Notes: a model not told the origin generated them from the sequence alone. A stretch of 44,029 nt of DNA from Bacteroidales bacterium (GCA_003141415.1 PLLX01000164.1:1-44029); one strand, 5' to 3'. Positions 16,328-25,218 are shown, counted from the stretch's first letter. Numbers and translations are program-made.

Positions 16328-17362
16328 ATGAAAGCAATGATGCTCACCGGAATCAAGCAGATGGAAATGAGAGATATTACTGAACCAGCAGTAGTAAATT
16401 CCAATGATGTAAAAATCAAAATGAAGGCCCTGGGTATCTGTGGATCGGATATTCATTATTATACACAGGGTCAGATCGGTTCTCAAAAAGTACAATACCC
16501 ATTCTGCGTGGGACACGAAGGAGCAGGAGTTGTTGTTGAAGTAGGTAAAACTGTAACAATGATTAAGCCTGGCGATAAAATCGCAATCGATCCTGCAATG
16601 CCTTGCTATAAATGTGATCAGTGCCTTTCAGGAAGGCATCACACCTGCCGTAAACTACGTTTTCTTGGCTGCCCGGGTCAGGCTGAAGGTTGTCTTATGG
16701 AATACATTGTGATGCCTGAAAAAAGTTGCTTCCTGCTGACAGGAAAATTAACATTCGATCATGGTTCCATTTCCGAACCGCTCGCGATAGGTGTATATGC
16801 TGTTAAAAAATCCGGTAATATGAAAGGTATGAATATAGGCATTTTCGGATATGGACCCATCGGTATGAGTGTGATGCTCGCTGCAAAGACTCAAGTGGTG
16901 GATAATATATATGTAACAGACATTATAGATGAACGTCTTGCTATCGCACGAAAAGAAGGGGCTGTTCTTACCGGAAACCCGCTAAATGAAAACATTGTCA
17001 GTAAAATCAGGGATAAGGAATCTCTGGGACTTGACCTGGTTTTTGAATGTTGCGGCAAACAGGAAGCATTCGATCAGGCTATTGAACTCCTTAAACCAGG
17101 TGGAAAACTGATTGTGGTTGGTATCCCTGAATTTGATCACTGGTCGATGAATGTTGAAACAACAAGACGACGAGAAATTTCGCTTCAGTTCATAAGAAGA
17201 CAGGTAGATTGTGTGGAAGAAACGCTTGAGATGATGAAAAACGGGTCAATTACTATTGAAAATATGGTTACACATCGCTTCCCTTTCGAAAGAACAAAAG
17301 AGGCTTTTGACCTTGTCGCAGGTTACAGGGATGGTGTTATGAAAGCAATGATCGATTTCTGA
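16328..17362 (+). CDS. Zinc-dependent polyol (sorbitol/xylitol-type) dehydrogenase
   Basis: The 344-residue medium-chain dehydrogenase is of the sorbitol/xylitol dehydrogenase type. Catalytic zinc ligands are Cys38 in GICGSD, His63/Glu64 in VGHEGAG and Glu150 in SEPLAIG. The structural-zinc cysteines 93, 96, 99 and 107 lie in CYKCDQCLSGRHHTC. The Rossmann motif is FGYGPIGMS (about 174). The segment DIHYYTQGQIG is typical for polyol dehydrogenases, which oxidise a sugar alcohol to a ketose with NAD. The divergent fructokinase-like gene makes sorbitol to fructose the most natural guess; threonine or other alcohol substrates are possible. The next gene (exported RraA-like) follows after 48 bases and may be cotranscribed. 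Confidence 0.85.
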   Translation: MKAMMLTGIKQMEMRDITEPAVVNSNDVKIKMKALGICGSDIHYYTQGQIGSQKVQYPFCVGHEGAGVVVEVGKTVTMIKPGDKIAIDPAMPCYKCDQCLSGRHHTCRKLRFLGCPGQAEGCLMEYIVMPEKSCFLLTGKLTFDHGSISEPLAIGVYAVKKSGNMKGMNIGIFGYGPIGMSVMLAAKTQVVDNIYVTDIIDERLAIARKEGAVLTGNPLNENIVSKIRDKESLGLDLVFECCGKQEAFDQAIELLKPGGKLIVVGIPEFDHWSMNVETTRRREISLQFIRRQVDCVEETLEMMKNGSITIENMVTHRFPFERTKEAFDLVAGYRDGVMKAMIDF

Positions 17363-17410
17363 GACTCTTCCAGGAAAAAACTCTTTACGGTTAACTTTAA
17401 AAAAAATATT

Positions 17411-18343
17411 ATGAATAAAAGAATCCTTCTTGTAACAGTCATTTTTATGGGCTGCTTTTTTATGCATGGCCAAAATGTTGGTTCATCACCTGAATATATA
17501 AAATCATTAACTTCCGAATGGAAAGGTGAACGTTTCCCCGACGGGCGGCCAAAAGTTTCCGATGCTATCCTTGAAAGACTCAAAAATATCTCGATTGAAG
17601 AAGCATGGGGAGTTCTGAGGAATAAGGGTTTTCAGAACCAGTTTGAAGGTGACTGGACAATAATCAATCCTGAACAGACGATGACGGGTCGGGTTGTTAC
17701 AGCCCAGTATATGCCACTCAGACCTGATTTAGAAAAACAGATAAAAGAGCAAGGTAAAATCGAAAACAGGGCGCAGCAAGGCGGGACAAATTCCTGGCCC
17801 ATTGATATACTCGTGAATGGAGATGTATATGTTGCCGATTCCTATGGTAAAGTTGCAGATGGAACTCTTATAGGTGACAATCTGGGAAATTCAATTTATG
17901 CTAAATCTCAGAGGGGAGTGATTTTTTACGGCTCTGTAAGAGATCAGGAAGGATTGTCTGAGATCAAAGGATTTAATGGATGGATTAAAGGAGAAGATCC
18001 TTCTTATATTCAGCAAATGATGCTAACTTCAATCAATGCCCCTATCCGTGTCGGACGTGCTACGGTATTGCCGGGGGATGTTGTTCTTGCCAAGAAGTAT
18101 GGGGTAATTTTTATACCTGCTTATCTTGTTGAAGATTTGGTATTAACTTCCGAATTTACAGAACTTCGCGACGAATTCGGACATCAGCGGTTACGTGAGA
18201 AGAAATATCTTGCAGGCCAGATAGATAGCCAATGGAGCGATGAAATCAAAAAAGATTTTTTAAACTGGCTTAATAATTATCCCGGAAAGTTACCAATGTC
18301 TAAAGAGGAGCTTGATAACTATCTTAAAGAAAGAAACTATTAA
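17411..18343 (+). CDS. Exported RraA-fold protein (HMG-aldolase/decarboxylase-like)
   Basis: The 310-residue protein has an N-terminal signal peptide (MNKRILLVTVIFMGCFFMHG, likely cleaved near 20) and then an RraA-fold domain. The active-site pattern is present: GDNLGN at 155-160, the Arg-Asp pair RD at 177-178 in FYGSVRDQEGL, and PGDVVLAKKYGVIFIPA (221-237). In 4-hydroxy-4-methyl-2-oxoglutarate aldolases these residues bind the metal and pyruvate-like substrate, so an enzyme rather than the RNase E regulator role is likely. A C-terminal extension of about 60 residues follows (FGHQRLREKK onward). Export is unusual for this fold. It is followed by a Tat-exported enolase-superfamily protein, suggesting a paired periplasmic pathway for a sugar acid. 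The substrate is unknown. Confidence 0.8.
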   Translation: MNKRILLVTVIFMGCFFMHGQNVGSSPEYIKSLTSEWKGERFPDGRPKVSDAILERLKNISIEEAWGVLRNKGFQNQFEGDWTIINPEQTMTGRVVTAQYMPLRPDLEKQIKEQGKIENRAQQGGTNSWPIDILVNGDVYVADSYGKVADGTLIGDNLGNSIYAKSQRGVIFYGSVRDQEGLSEIKGFNGWIKGEDPSYIQQMMLTSINAPIRVGRATVLPGDVVLAKKYGVIFIPAYLVEDLVLTSEFTELRDEFGHQRLREKKYLAGQIDSQWSDEIKKDFLNWLNNYPGKLPMSKEELDNYLKERNY

Positions 18344-18353
18344 CACATTCTTA

Positions 18354-18450
18354 CCTTTGTGTTACTTTGTGATGAACTTTGTGCCCTTTGTGGTAAAAGA
18401 AAAATTAACCACTAAGTCACACAAAGGATTTCTCAAAGACTCACAAAGGA
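18354..18450. repeat. Imperfect inverted repeat of CTTTGTG / CACAAAG units
   Basis: The left arm has four CTTTGTG units (18355-18393) ending CTTTGTGGT; the right arm starts AACCACTAAGTCACACAAAG and ends TCACAAAGGA. The arms pair around an A-rich loop at about 18395-18406. It fills the gap between the RraA-like and enolase-superfamily genes and belongs to the family at 8185-8276. It could attenuate or stabilise the transcript between the two; this is inference. Confidence 0.55.
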
Positions 18451-18496
18451 TATTTATGAATATAACTAATCTTACCCTTAAAAATAATTTATATCC

Positions 18497-19987
18497 ATGA
18501 AGAGCATTTTACAGCAGATTGCTGATAAAACCAGAAAGCAGGAAAAAGCGGAAGCCAATGCCATCAAAGTAGAAAATGCGAATCCTGCCACATCTAATGA
18601 TCGCCGGAGTTTTCTCAAAAAAGCTGCTCTTGGAGGCATTGCTTTGGGAGGGTTGATGAATTTGTCCATTGAAGATACAATTGCTCAGACAACTTCAAAT
18701 GTCAAACGCGTTTCAAGTCCGTCAGATTTGAAAATTACTGACATGCGTTATGCTTTAACAGCGGCAATGGGTGGTACTGCTATAATTCGTATTGATACTA
18801 ATCAGGGCATTTATGGTTTGGGTGAAGTCAGAGATGGAGCTGATCCGCGATATGCACTTATGTTAAAAAGCCGCATCCTTGACCTGAATCCTTGTAATGT
18901 GGAGATGATATTTAAGATTATCAAACAGTTTGGTGGCCAGAGCCGGCAGGCAGGAGGAGTATGTGGAGTAGAAATGGCTCTTTGGGATTTATGTGGTAAA
19001 GCTTATGGCGTACCTGTCTGGCAATTATTAGGCGGAAGATACCGTGATAAAATAAGATTATATGCTGATACTCCTGAAGCTAAATCACCGGAAGAACAAA
19101 TAAAGCTGATTAAGTATCGTACTGATGATCAGGGATATACATGGCTGAAAATGGATCTGTCAATCTCTGAGCTCATTAATATTCCGGGTACTTTAGTGAA
19201 TCAGAAATTCTGGCTTAATAACGGTGACCTCAAGCAATGGCAGGGTAATTATATGTCTTATGAAAATACCAAACACCCTTTTACACAGATACAAATTACA
19301 GATAAGGGACTGGAAGAACTTGCTAAAATTGTGGAAAATGTTCGTAGTATTGTTGGGTATGAAATCCCACTTTCAACGGATCATTTTGGCCATTTTGATT
19401 TAAACAACGGGATACGCTTAGGTAAGTCATTAGAGAAATACCGACTGGCCTGGATGGAAGATATCATTTCATGGGAATTAACAGACCAGTGGAAAACGAT
19501 GTCTGATGCGTTGGAGACACCTCTTCTTACCGGAGAAGATATCTACCTGCTTAAAAACTTTAAACCCCTGATAGACATTCATGCAATTGATATTGTTCAT
19601 CCCGATTTAGCTACTGCCGGCGGTATCTTAGAAACTAAAAGAATTGGAGATTACGCTGAAGATCTCGGTGTAGCAATGGCAATTCATCAGGCAGGTACAC
19701 CGGTTTCATTTATGGCTGATGTCCATTGTGCAGCAGCCACCCAGAATTTTTTAGCATGTGAGCACCATAATATTGATGTTCCATGGTGGGAAGGTTTAGT
19801 TAAAACTACAGACGGCAGACAATTAATTACTAAAGGTTTTGCTAATGTACCACTTTCTGCACCCGGATTAGGAATTGAGCTGAATGATGAAGAGGTGAAG
19901 AAACATCTGAGCCCGAATGCCAATGGTTACTTCGAACCGACACCTGAATGGAACGATAAACGTTCACACGACAGACTATGGAGTTAG
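18497..19987 (+). CDS. Tat-exported enolase-superfamily protein (mandelate racemase/sugar-acid dehydratase type)
   Basis: The 496-residue protein begins with a Tat signal: NDRRSFLKKAALGG with the twin arginines at 36-37, a hydrophobic run to about 57, and a likely cleavage near AQT. The enolase-superfamily N-terminal capping domain (about 78-190) includes GVEMALWDLCGKAYGVPVWQ. The barrel shows Lys218-x-Asp220 in WLKMD, metal ligands Asp295 (TDHFG), Glu321 (WMED) and Glu347 (TGEDIY), and His397 in AIHQAG as a candidate base. This matches acid-sugar dehydratases of the mandelate racemase group, which remove water from an aldonic or uronic acid to give a 2-keto-3-deoxy acid. Export is uncommon for such enzymes. 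It follows the exported RraA-like gene, and a retro-aldol or decarboxylation of its product is conceivable. Confidence 0.85.
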   Translation: MKSILQQIADKTRKQEKAEANAIKVENANPATSNDRRSFLKKAALGGIALGGLMNLSIEDTIAQTTSNVKRVSSPSDLKITDMRYALTAAMGGTAIIRIDTNQGIYGLGEVRDGADPRYALMLKSRILDLNPCNVEMIFKIIKQFGGQSRQAGGVCGVEMALWDLCGKAYGVPVWQLLGGRYRDKIRLYADTPEAKSPEEQIKLIKYRTDDQGYTWLKMDLSISELINIPGTLVNQKFWLNNGDLKQWQGNYMSYENTKHPFTQIQITDKGLEELAKIVENVRSIVGYEIPLSTDHFGHFDLNNGIRLGKSLEKYRLAWMEDIISWELTDQWKTMSDALETPLLTGEDIYLLKNFKPLIDIHAIDIVHPDLATAGGILETKRIGDYAEDLGVAMAIHQAGTPVSFMADVHCAAATQNFLACEHHNIDVPWWEGLVKTTDGRQLITKGFANVPLSAPGLGIELNDEEVKKHLSPNANGYFEPTPEWNDKRSHDRLWS

Positions 19988-20007
19988 TCTTTAAGAGTTA
20001 ACAAAGA

Positions 20008-20040
20008 TATCCCATTCACGTTCAACTATCTTCTGGGATA
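20008..20040. terminator. Possible bidirectional hairpin between convergent genes
   Basis: TATCCCA (20008-20014) pairs exactly with TGGGATA (20034-20040) around a 19-base loop in the 55-base gap between the convergent enolase-superfamily (+) and GH2 (-) genes. The position suits transcription termination, but the stem is short and no U-run follows. Confidence 0.25.
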
Positions 20041-20042
20041 AT

Positions 20043-21851
20043 TCAGTAAGTATTCTTAATACTGCCGTAATAAGATTTCAGAATATACCATGCTTTCTTT
20101 TTTTCACCCCTGTCAGAAATTAGCCCTTTACGATTCCATCCGTTCTGAAATACGGGATGCATTCTTCCTGGTGATCGATAATCAGCCAGTAACCATGGGA
20201 AGACTCCGCATAAATCAGTTATTGTCCCGAACATCGCTACCTGGTCCTTATAAATCTGTTCCTGATATTCTTCACTCCAGGAGGCTGCCTCATCTTTTGG
20301 TCCATAATTACTACCATAAAGAGCTTCTCCCCCAAATTCTGATATTATTACGGGCTTCCCTTTAACGGCTAAATTCCATTTTATATCGCTGGGCCGGCCC
20401 TGCCACGGAACATACCAGCCTAAATACTCATTTAATGAAATTATATCAAAATGACGATAAAGTGTATCCCATACATTTAATACATTATTTTTGTAATTCT
20501 CATCATTAATTACAGAAGTAATAAGTCTGGTTGAATCCAGATGCCTGCATTTATCAGTCAGGTTTATTAATGCATTATCCCGGCTTGGAGAAGGGTTGGT
20601 TTCATTCGAAAGGCTCCATATTATAACTCCACAGCGATTTTTATCCCTGCTGACCATCTCCCGCATCATCAGATCCATTTTATCAGTTACACCCGGAGCT
20701 GAAAACTCAATTTGTTGATAAACAGGTATTTCGTCCCACACCATTATCCCCATTTTTTCAGCTAATCTTATCATATATTCGTTGTGCGGATAATGAGCTA
20801 ATCTTACCATGTTACATCCTAATTCTTTCGCCCATGTTAAAAGAATCAAAGCATCCGATTCCGAAAAGGCCCTTGCTTCCCTCATAGGATTCTCTTCATG
20901 AATGTTAATACCTTTTAGAAAAACCGGTTTCCCATTTAAAAGTATTTTTGATCCCTTCGCCTCAATACTCCTGAAACCTATTTCTTCAATAATAGTATCA
21001 GTTTCACATTGAACAATTATCTTATAAAGTCTGGGGTTTTGGGGTGACCATAGGTCAAACCTGGAAGAGAATTTAACCTCTGCTAAACCCTCATTATTTG
21101 ATTTAGTTTTAAAGTCAATGTTTAATTCAGGTATCCTGATTTCGACATCTTGAAGAAGACGATTTCCATTTAATTTAACCCAGCCCTTAACTTCGTTGGA
21201 TGAATGCTTTTTCAGTTGAATGAAATAGTCGCTAATGAATGAGTTGTCAGTTTCAATCAGATTTACATCGCGTGTCATTCCCCCGTAATTGAACCAGTCA
21301 TATCCCAGTCCGGGAATACCATCTTTCAGCCTTTGGTTATTTACCCTTACAACAATGGTATTTTCACCTTTTTGAATTGCATTGGTAATTTCAAACTGGA
21401 ATGGAGTAAATCCTCCCTCATGTTTACCTAAGAGATTGCCGTTAACATAGACATTGGCAAGATAGTTTACGGCTCCAAAATGAAGAAAAAGCCTCTTGTC
21501 CTTATTAAGATTATAATTAAATGTTTTTTTGTACCATACAGTCCCTTCAAAGTATTTTAACTCTGTCATCTGAGAATTAAAATCTCCTGGCACATTAAGC
21601 GAGGGCCCTCCTTCAAATGAATACTCAATAAAATCGGTCTTTTTTTCAGGTTTTTTTTCCTGCCAGACTTGTCTCCAATCTCCGGCTCCTGTCGGGTCAA
21701 TGATAACCTGCCATTTCCCATTGAGGTTAGTACAATGCCTCGCTGAAACATTAGTCATTGCACTCTGTGCATATATTGAATCTAAGCTTGAATTACTGGT
21801 ATAAATTAAAATTTCCCAGATCACAAACAATTTAATTATCTTATTTTTCAT
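20043..21851 (-). CDS. Glycoside hydrolase family 2 (beta-glycosidase), exported
   Basis: I place the start at 21851 because MKNKIIKLFVIWEILIYTSN reads as a signal peptide; the frame runs 26 codons further but those overlap the upstream gene and lack similarity. The 602-residue enzyme has the GH2 order: sugar-binding jelly roll (about 45-200; FEGTVWYKKTF, LFLHFGAVNYLANVYVNG), Ig-like domain (about 205-300), and TIM barrel. Catalytic residues are acid/base Glu417 in LSNETNPS and nucleophile Glu505 in ISEFGGEALYG. It ends soon after the barrel, so it is a short, three-domain form, the size of beta-glucuronidases rather than LacZ. Activity could be beta-galactosidase, -glucuronidase or -mannosidase. 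The propeller gene lies 34 bases upstream. Confidence 0.87.
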   Translation of the reverse strand: MKNKIIKLFVIWEILIYTSNSSLDSIYAQSAMTNVSARHCTNLNGKWQVIIDPTGAGDWRQVWQEKKPEKKTDFIEYSFEGGPSLNVPGDFNSQMTELKYFEGTVWYKKTFNYNLNKDKRLFLHFGAVNYLANVYVNGNLLGKHEGGFTPFQFEITNAIQKGENTIVVRVNNQRLKDGIPGLGYDWFNYGGMTRDVNLIETDNSFISDYFIQLKKHSSNEVKGWVKLNGNRLLQDVEIRIPELNIDFKTKSNNEGLAEVKFSSRFDLWSPQNPRLYKIIVQCETDTIIEEIGFRSIEAKGSKILLNGKPVFLKGINIHEENPMREARAFSESDALILLTWAKELGCNMVRLAHYPHNEYMIRLAEKMGIMVWDEIPVYQQIEFSAPGVTDKMDLMMREMVSRDKNRCGVIIWSLSNETNPSPSRDNALINLTDKCRHLDSTRLITSVINDENYKNNVLNVWDTLYRHFDIISLNEYLGWYVPWQGRPSDIKWNLAVKGKPVIISEFGGEALYGSNYGPKDEAASWSEEYQEQIYKDQVAMFGTITDLCGVFPWLLADYRSPGRMHPVFQNGWNRKGLISDRGEKKKAWYILKSYYGSIKNTY

Positions 21852-21885
21852 AGGTTCATTTCTTGTATTTTCTAAACCCCGTTTT

Positions 21886-22878
21886 TTACCTTTGTAATTC
21901 ACCATTATCCGGACTTCCTGGTTCATCAAGCAGCTGGATGTAAGTATTGGGACCTAAATCAGGATTTTTCCATGATGATAATGCCCAGACTACCTTTTTA
22001 TCCGGAGTTACCTCAAAAACCTGAACAGTTCCGGCCCATTCCTCAGTGTTTTTGTTTCCTGCACACCAATTACTGATAACAGTATTTCCATTGGCAAGTC
22101 TGCTGGCTGTCTGACTATTGTATAATTTGAATGGTACATCGGCATGTGTAAGTTCCCATACGGTTTCACCTTTCATATTTACCTCACGGGTAGATCCAAG
22201 TCCGTCTCCCGAAATAAGTGTATTCCTGTTATGCAACCTGATAGCTGACCATGCAGAAGGTGCATCCACCGACCAAACCTCTTTTCCTTCGAGTGTGAAC
22301 TCAACCACTTTTTTTTCTGCAAACAAACCGACCATTATCGTTTTATTTGGAGTTATCCGAACATGGCGAAATTGTCCATGTGTGTTGGTTGAAGAAGTTG
22401 GAATTACGATTTCTTTAAGTAAAGTATTGGTAGCCGTGTTAAATATCAATACTTTGCCAGGAAAACCATTAAGTACCATAAGCACACTATCTTTGCCTAT
22501 CGGCTGACATGAATGGGTTTCTGTTCCTTCAGGGCATATATACTGCCATATTATATTTTTTTCGGATGTAATAATTCCGGCACCTGACATACAGGCATAG
22601 ACAATATTACCATTTGAAAGCAGAGTAGCATCATCGAACTCCTGTATATGATCGGTAGCTGTTCTCTGAGGAATGGAATATTGCCAGACAATCTTGCCAT
22701 CACGTACAAGAAACATTGATTGAGCTGTCGGGTTACGAACATCCCACTCCCCTACATATAAAAAAGGATGCTGATTTAAACCATTTCCGGGAAGTTTATA
22801 TTCCTTATTTATTATTTGTGCTTCTGCATATCGGCAAAAGACAAATAGCATGACAAAAAGAAATAGCCTGGTCTTCAT
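21886..22878 (-). CDS. Exported beta-propeller (PQQ-like repeat) protein of unknown function
   Basis: The 330-residue protein begins with a signal peptide (MKTRLFLFVMLFVFCRYAEA, cleaved near AQ). The mature part contains repeated blades of the type KIVWQYSIP, NIIWQYICP, KEVWSVDAP, ETVWELTH and KVVWALSSW, each preceded by a Gly/Asn-rich turn such as LSNGNIVYA or LANGNTVIS. This is the WxW-like pattern of PQQ-type or arylsulfotransferase-like propellers. No catalytic residues can be named. It lies upstream of the GH2 gene with a 34-base gap to its start, so co-expression is likely. It may bind a glycan or act as a lyase-like propeller, but no function is shown. Confidence 0.75.
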   Translation of the reverse strand: MKTRLFLFVMLFVFCRYAEAQIINKEYKLPGNGLNQHPFLYVGEWDVRNPTAQSMFLVRDGKIVWQYSIPQRTATDHIQEFDDATLLSNGNIVYACMSGAGIITSEKNIIWQYICPEGTETHSCQPIGKDSVLMVLNGFPGKVLIFNTATNTLLKEIVIPTSSTNTHGQFRHVRITPNKTIMVGLFAEKKVVEFTLEGKEVWSVDAPSAWSAIRLHNRNTLISGDGLGSTREVNMKGETVWELTHADVPFKLYNSQTASRLANGNTVISNWCAGNKNTEEWAGTVQVFEVTPDKKVVWALSSWKNPDLGPNTYIQLLDEPGSPDNGELQR

Positions 22879-22978
22879 TTTTAGTTATTAGTTAAAGGTT
22901 GATTATTAATAAAATCAGATGATGTCAGTATAGTAGCCAAATGTTTTTAGAATATTCTTCAGGAAGATCCAGTTCGGA

Positions 22979-24274
22979 TTACTTTAAATAATTCCGGATA
23001 AATAAATCCCGTGGTTTATAAATATCCTCCTGCCACGTTTTTGCGAGGGCACCTTCCGGCTGATGATGAGGCCGGTAAGGAACTGTATAGATGATTTTTT
23101 GACCATTCGCCTGGTTAATAGCAGTATAGACTGAGGTTGAAGGGCAAACCATATCAATTAATCCTATTTCAGTATAAATTATTGCTTTAGAATCCTTCAG
23201 GATATTTGCGGCATCAAAATACGGGAGGGCTTTCAGCATTTCTTCTTTCGAAGCATCAGTTTCATAAGGTTGTGGCCAGCCACCCATGCGTCCGGAAAGT
23301 GGAGCCAGCCAGTCGCACATCGCAGGGACAATTGCTACAACGGCGCTTACCCTTTGATCCAAACCTGCTGCAACCAGTGCTTGCCCTCCACCCTGACTCT
23401 CGCCGATAACCATTATCCGTTTCCCATCCCATTCAGGTTGCTGAGTTAAAAAATCAATTGTACGTAACAAACGTAAATACATGCCTCTGAAATACAGATT
23501 ATCCCTGCTCGTTAATCCCTGCAACCAATAGGTTTTAAGTTCACTGTTTTCAAGATCAGTATAATAGTTTTCCGGCTGATCATTAAGCATTCCATGTGCA
23601 TTCAGATCAAAACAAAGAGTTCCCAGTTTTGCATAGGTAAGTGCATTCCCGGGTTCTGACCGGCACCACGAACCCTTTACACCGGCAGCGTGAACAAGTA
23701 ATACTATCGGAAGAGTTTTAGGAGCTGCCTTTTCAGGTTTTGCAAAATATCCCCGCACTGGTTTAGGGCCCTGACAATTGACCTCAATATCTTCACAGCT
23801 ATAACCATAATCACTCTCAGTTCCCAGAATAACTGCCGTTTTTATATCCCAGGGCAAGGCATTTAAACTCTTTTTCAGGTTATCCCAATAGGCATCAAAA
23901 TCTTTTGGACATTTGGCTCCGGGTTTGAGTTTTTCAGGTTCAACTAACATGCCTAAACTTGCAGTTTGCTCCTTCGATCTGGTTTCAATGATGATTGAAC
24001 ATGGTTCCTTGAATGAACCCTCATAAACCATTAGGCTGTCTTTACCGATTATGATAGTTTTTTGATTAAGTAACTGATTGTTGTTTTTAAAGACTTTGAT
24101 ATGTAACGTATCCCCTGCCAGGTTTTCAGCAAAAGCTTTCACAGTGATTTTCTGCCCATTCCTGTAAATACCTGATTTACTGGTTTGTTTGAGAGTAATA
24201 TCTTGACTGAGGACAATAACTGATAAACAGGAAAGAATCAAAGTAAAAATTGAAGAATAAAGGTGTCTTTTCAT
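22979..24274 (-). CDS. CE7-like acetyl-xylan esterase family alpha/beta hydrolase, exported
   Basis: The 431-residue protein has a signal peptide (about 1-23) followed by an all-beta region of about 85 residues (KSGIYRNGQKITVKAF) and an alpha/beta hydrolase domain. The domain starts with CPKDFDAYWDNLKKSL, typical of the AXE1 (CE7) family. The nucleophile lies in GESQGGGQAL (about 293). The acid is likely Asp in LIDMVCPSTS (about 378) and the base His in YRPHHQPEG (about 403). CE7 enzymes remove acetyl groups from xylo-oligosaccharides or cephalosporin C. It sits on the same strand between deoC and the propeller/GH2 pair, consistent with glycan processing in the periplasm. The deacylated substrate is not known. 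Confidence 0.8.
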   Translation of the reverse strand: MKRHLYSSIFTLILSCLSVIVLSQDITLKQTSKSGIYRNGQKITVKAFAENLAGDTLHIKVFKNNNQLLNQKTIIIGKDSLMVYEGSFKEPCSIIIETRSKEQTASLGMLVEPEKLKPGAKCPKDFDAYWDNLKKSLNALPWDIKTAVILGTESDYGYSCEDIEVNCQGPKPVRGYFAKPEKAAPKTLPIVLLVHAAGVKGSWCRSEPGNALTYAKLGTLCFDLNAHGMLNDQPENYYTDLENSELKTYWLQGLTSRDNLYFRGMYLRLLRTIDFLTQQPEWDGKRIMVIGESQGGGQALVAAGLDQRVSAVVAIVPAMCDWLAPLSGRMGGWPQPYETDASKEEMLKALPYFDAANILKDSKAIIYTEIGLIDMVCPSTSVYTAINQANGQKIIYTVPYRPHHQPEGALAKTWQEDIYKPRDLFIRNYLK

Positions 24275-24333
24275 ATTTAGATTTTTATTTTTTTTTATCC
24301 AAAAGGTTTTAATTGTCTTGTTCTTCCTTTTTG

Positions 24334-25050
24334 TTATTTCTCTCCAAACCTTTTCATTGCATCAGAAAGGATTGCCTCGGTAGCTGTTGCACCAGAACGG
24401 GTTGCACCAGCTTCTTTCATTTTTAAAAGATCATCCAGCGTCCGTACTCCTCCTGCACATTTTACCTGAACCGAGGGTCCGGAATGCTTCCTCATCAGTC
24501 TCACGTCAGCAAGTGTAGCACCCTTATAATTATAATCACCATTTGACAGCTTCACAAAACCATACCCGGTTGATGTTTTGACAAAATCAGCGCCCACGCG
24601 GGTACATATTTCACATAGCCGGATCTTATCCTCAGTTTTGGTCACAAAGTCAGTTTCAAAAATTACCTTAACTATAGCCTTGTTTTTATGACAAATATCC
24701 GTTACGGCTTTAATTTCACTTTCCACGTAATCCCAGTCTCCACCCAGAGCCTTGCCAATATTTATAACCATATCGATTTCTGCAGCACCATCATGGCAGG
24801 CTTGCTTAGCCTCAAAGAGTTTTACTGCAGTGGAACTGTTCCCGTGAGGAAACCCTATCACACACCCTACCTTTACAGAACTGCCTTTGAGTTTTCCGAT
24901 AGCCAGCTTTACTGCATATGGTTTAACACAAACAGAAGCAACATCGTATTTCAAAGCCACTTCACATTGTTTTATAAGATCGTCATCAGTGTGTGTGGGA
25001 TGAAGTATCGAATGATCTATCATTTTTGCCAGTTCTTTTACGATTTTCAT
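24334..25050 (-). CDS. deoC: Deoxyribose-phosphate aldolase
   Basis: The 238-residue class I aldolase splits 2-deoxyribose-5-phosphate into glyceraldehyde-3-phosphate and acetaldehyde. The Schiff-base Lys158 is in DFVKTSTGYG, the assisting Lys197 in VKCAGGVR, and Asp93 in EIDMVINIG. The opening IDHSILHPTHTDDDL is also characteristic. It is cytoplasmic and of normal length. The downstream esterase begins 59 bases away on the same strand, but a functional tie is not evident. DeoC fits the nucleoside-sugar salvage theme of the ribokinase/nucleoside hydrolase module 4 kb downstream, although no deoxyribose kinase or phosphopentomutase is in the window. Confidence 0.93.
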   Translation of the reverse strand: MKIVKELAKMIDHSILHPTHTDDDLIKQCEVALKYDVASVCVKPYAVKLAIGKLKGSSVKVGCVIGFPHGNSSTAVKLFEAKQACHDGAAEIDMVINIGKALGGDWDYVESEIKAVTDICHKNKAIVKVIFETDFVTKTEDKIRLCEICTRVGADFVKTSTGYGFVKLSNGDYNYKGATLADVRLMRKHSGPSVQVKCAGGVRTLDDLLKMKEAGATRSGATATEAILSDAMKRFGEK

Positions 25051-25181
25051 CTTTATATTTTATTATTAAATATTTTTAACATTATTCTTTAAAATCTAAA
25101 CCAGTAAAGGAAATTGGTATTCTATTATTAATTGGCGTGCACAATATTATAAAATAAACTTATATTTTCGGGGTATATTTT

Positions 25182-25189
25182 TATATTTG
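25182..25189 (+). promoter_or_regulatory. Candidate Bacteroidota -7 element (TATATTTG)
   Basis: TATATTTG fits TAnnTTTG and ends 29 bases before the hexokinase ATG, so the leader would be about 20-25 bases. No clear TTTG lies at the -33 distance. The 168-base divergent gap with deoC is otherwise AT-rich without repeats. Confidence 0.4.
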
Positions 25190-25218
25190 TCGGCCAATAC
25201 CTGATTAAACCAACCCGT

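Noticed and set aside
21852..21929. Upstream extension of the GH2 frame by 26 codons
   Set aside because: It overlaps the propeller gene and precedes a good signal peptide that starts at 21851.
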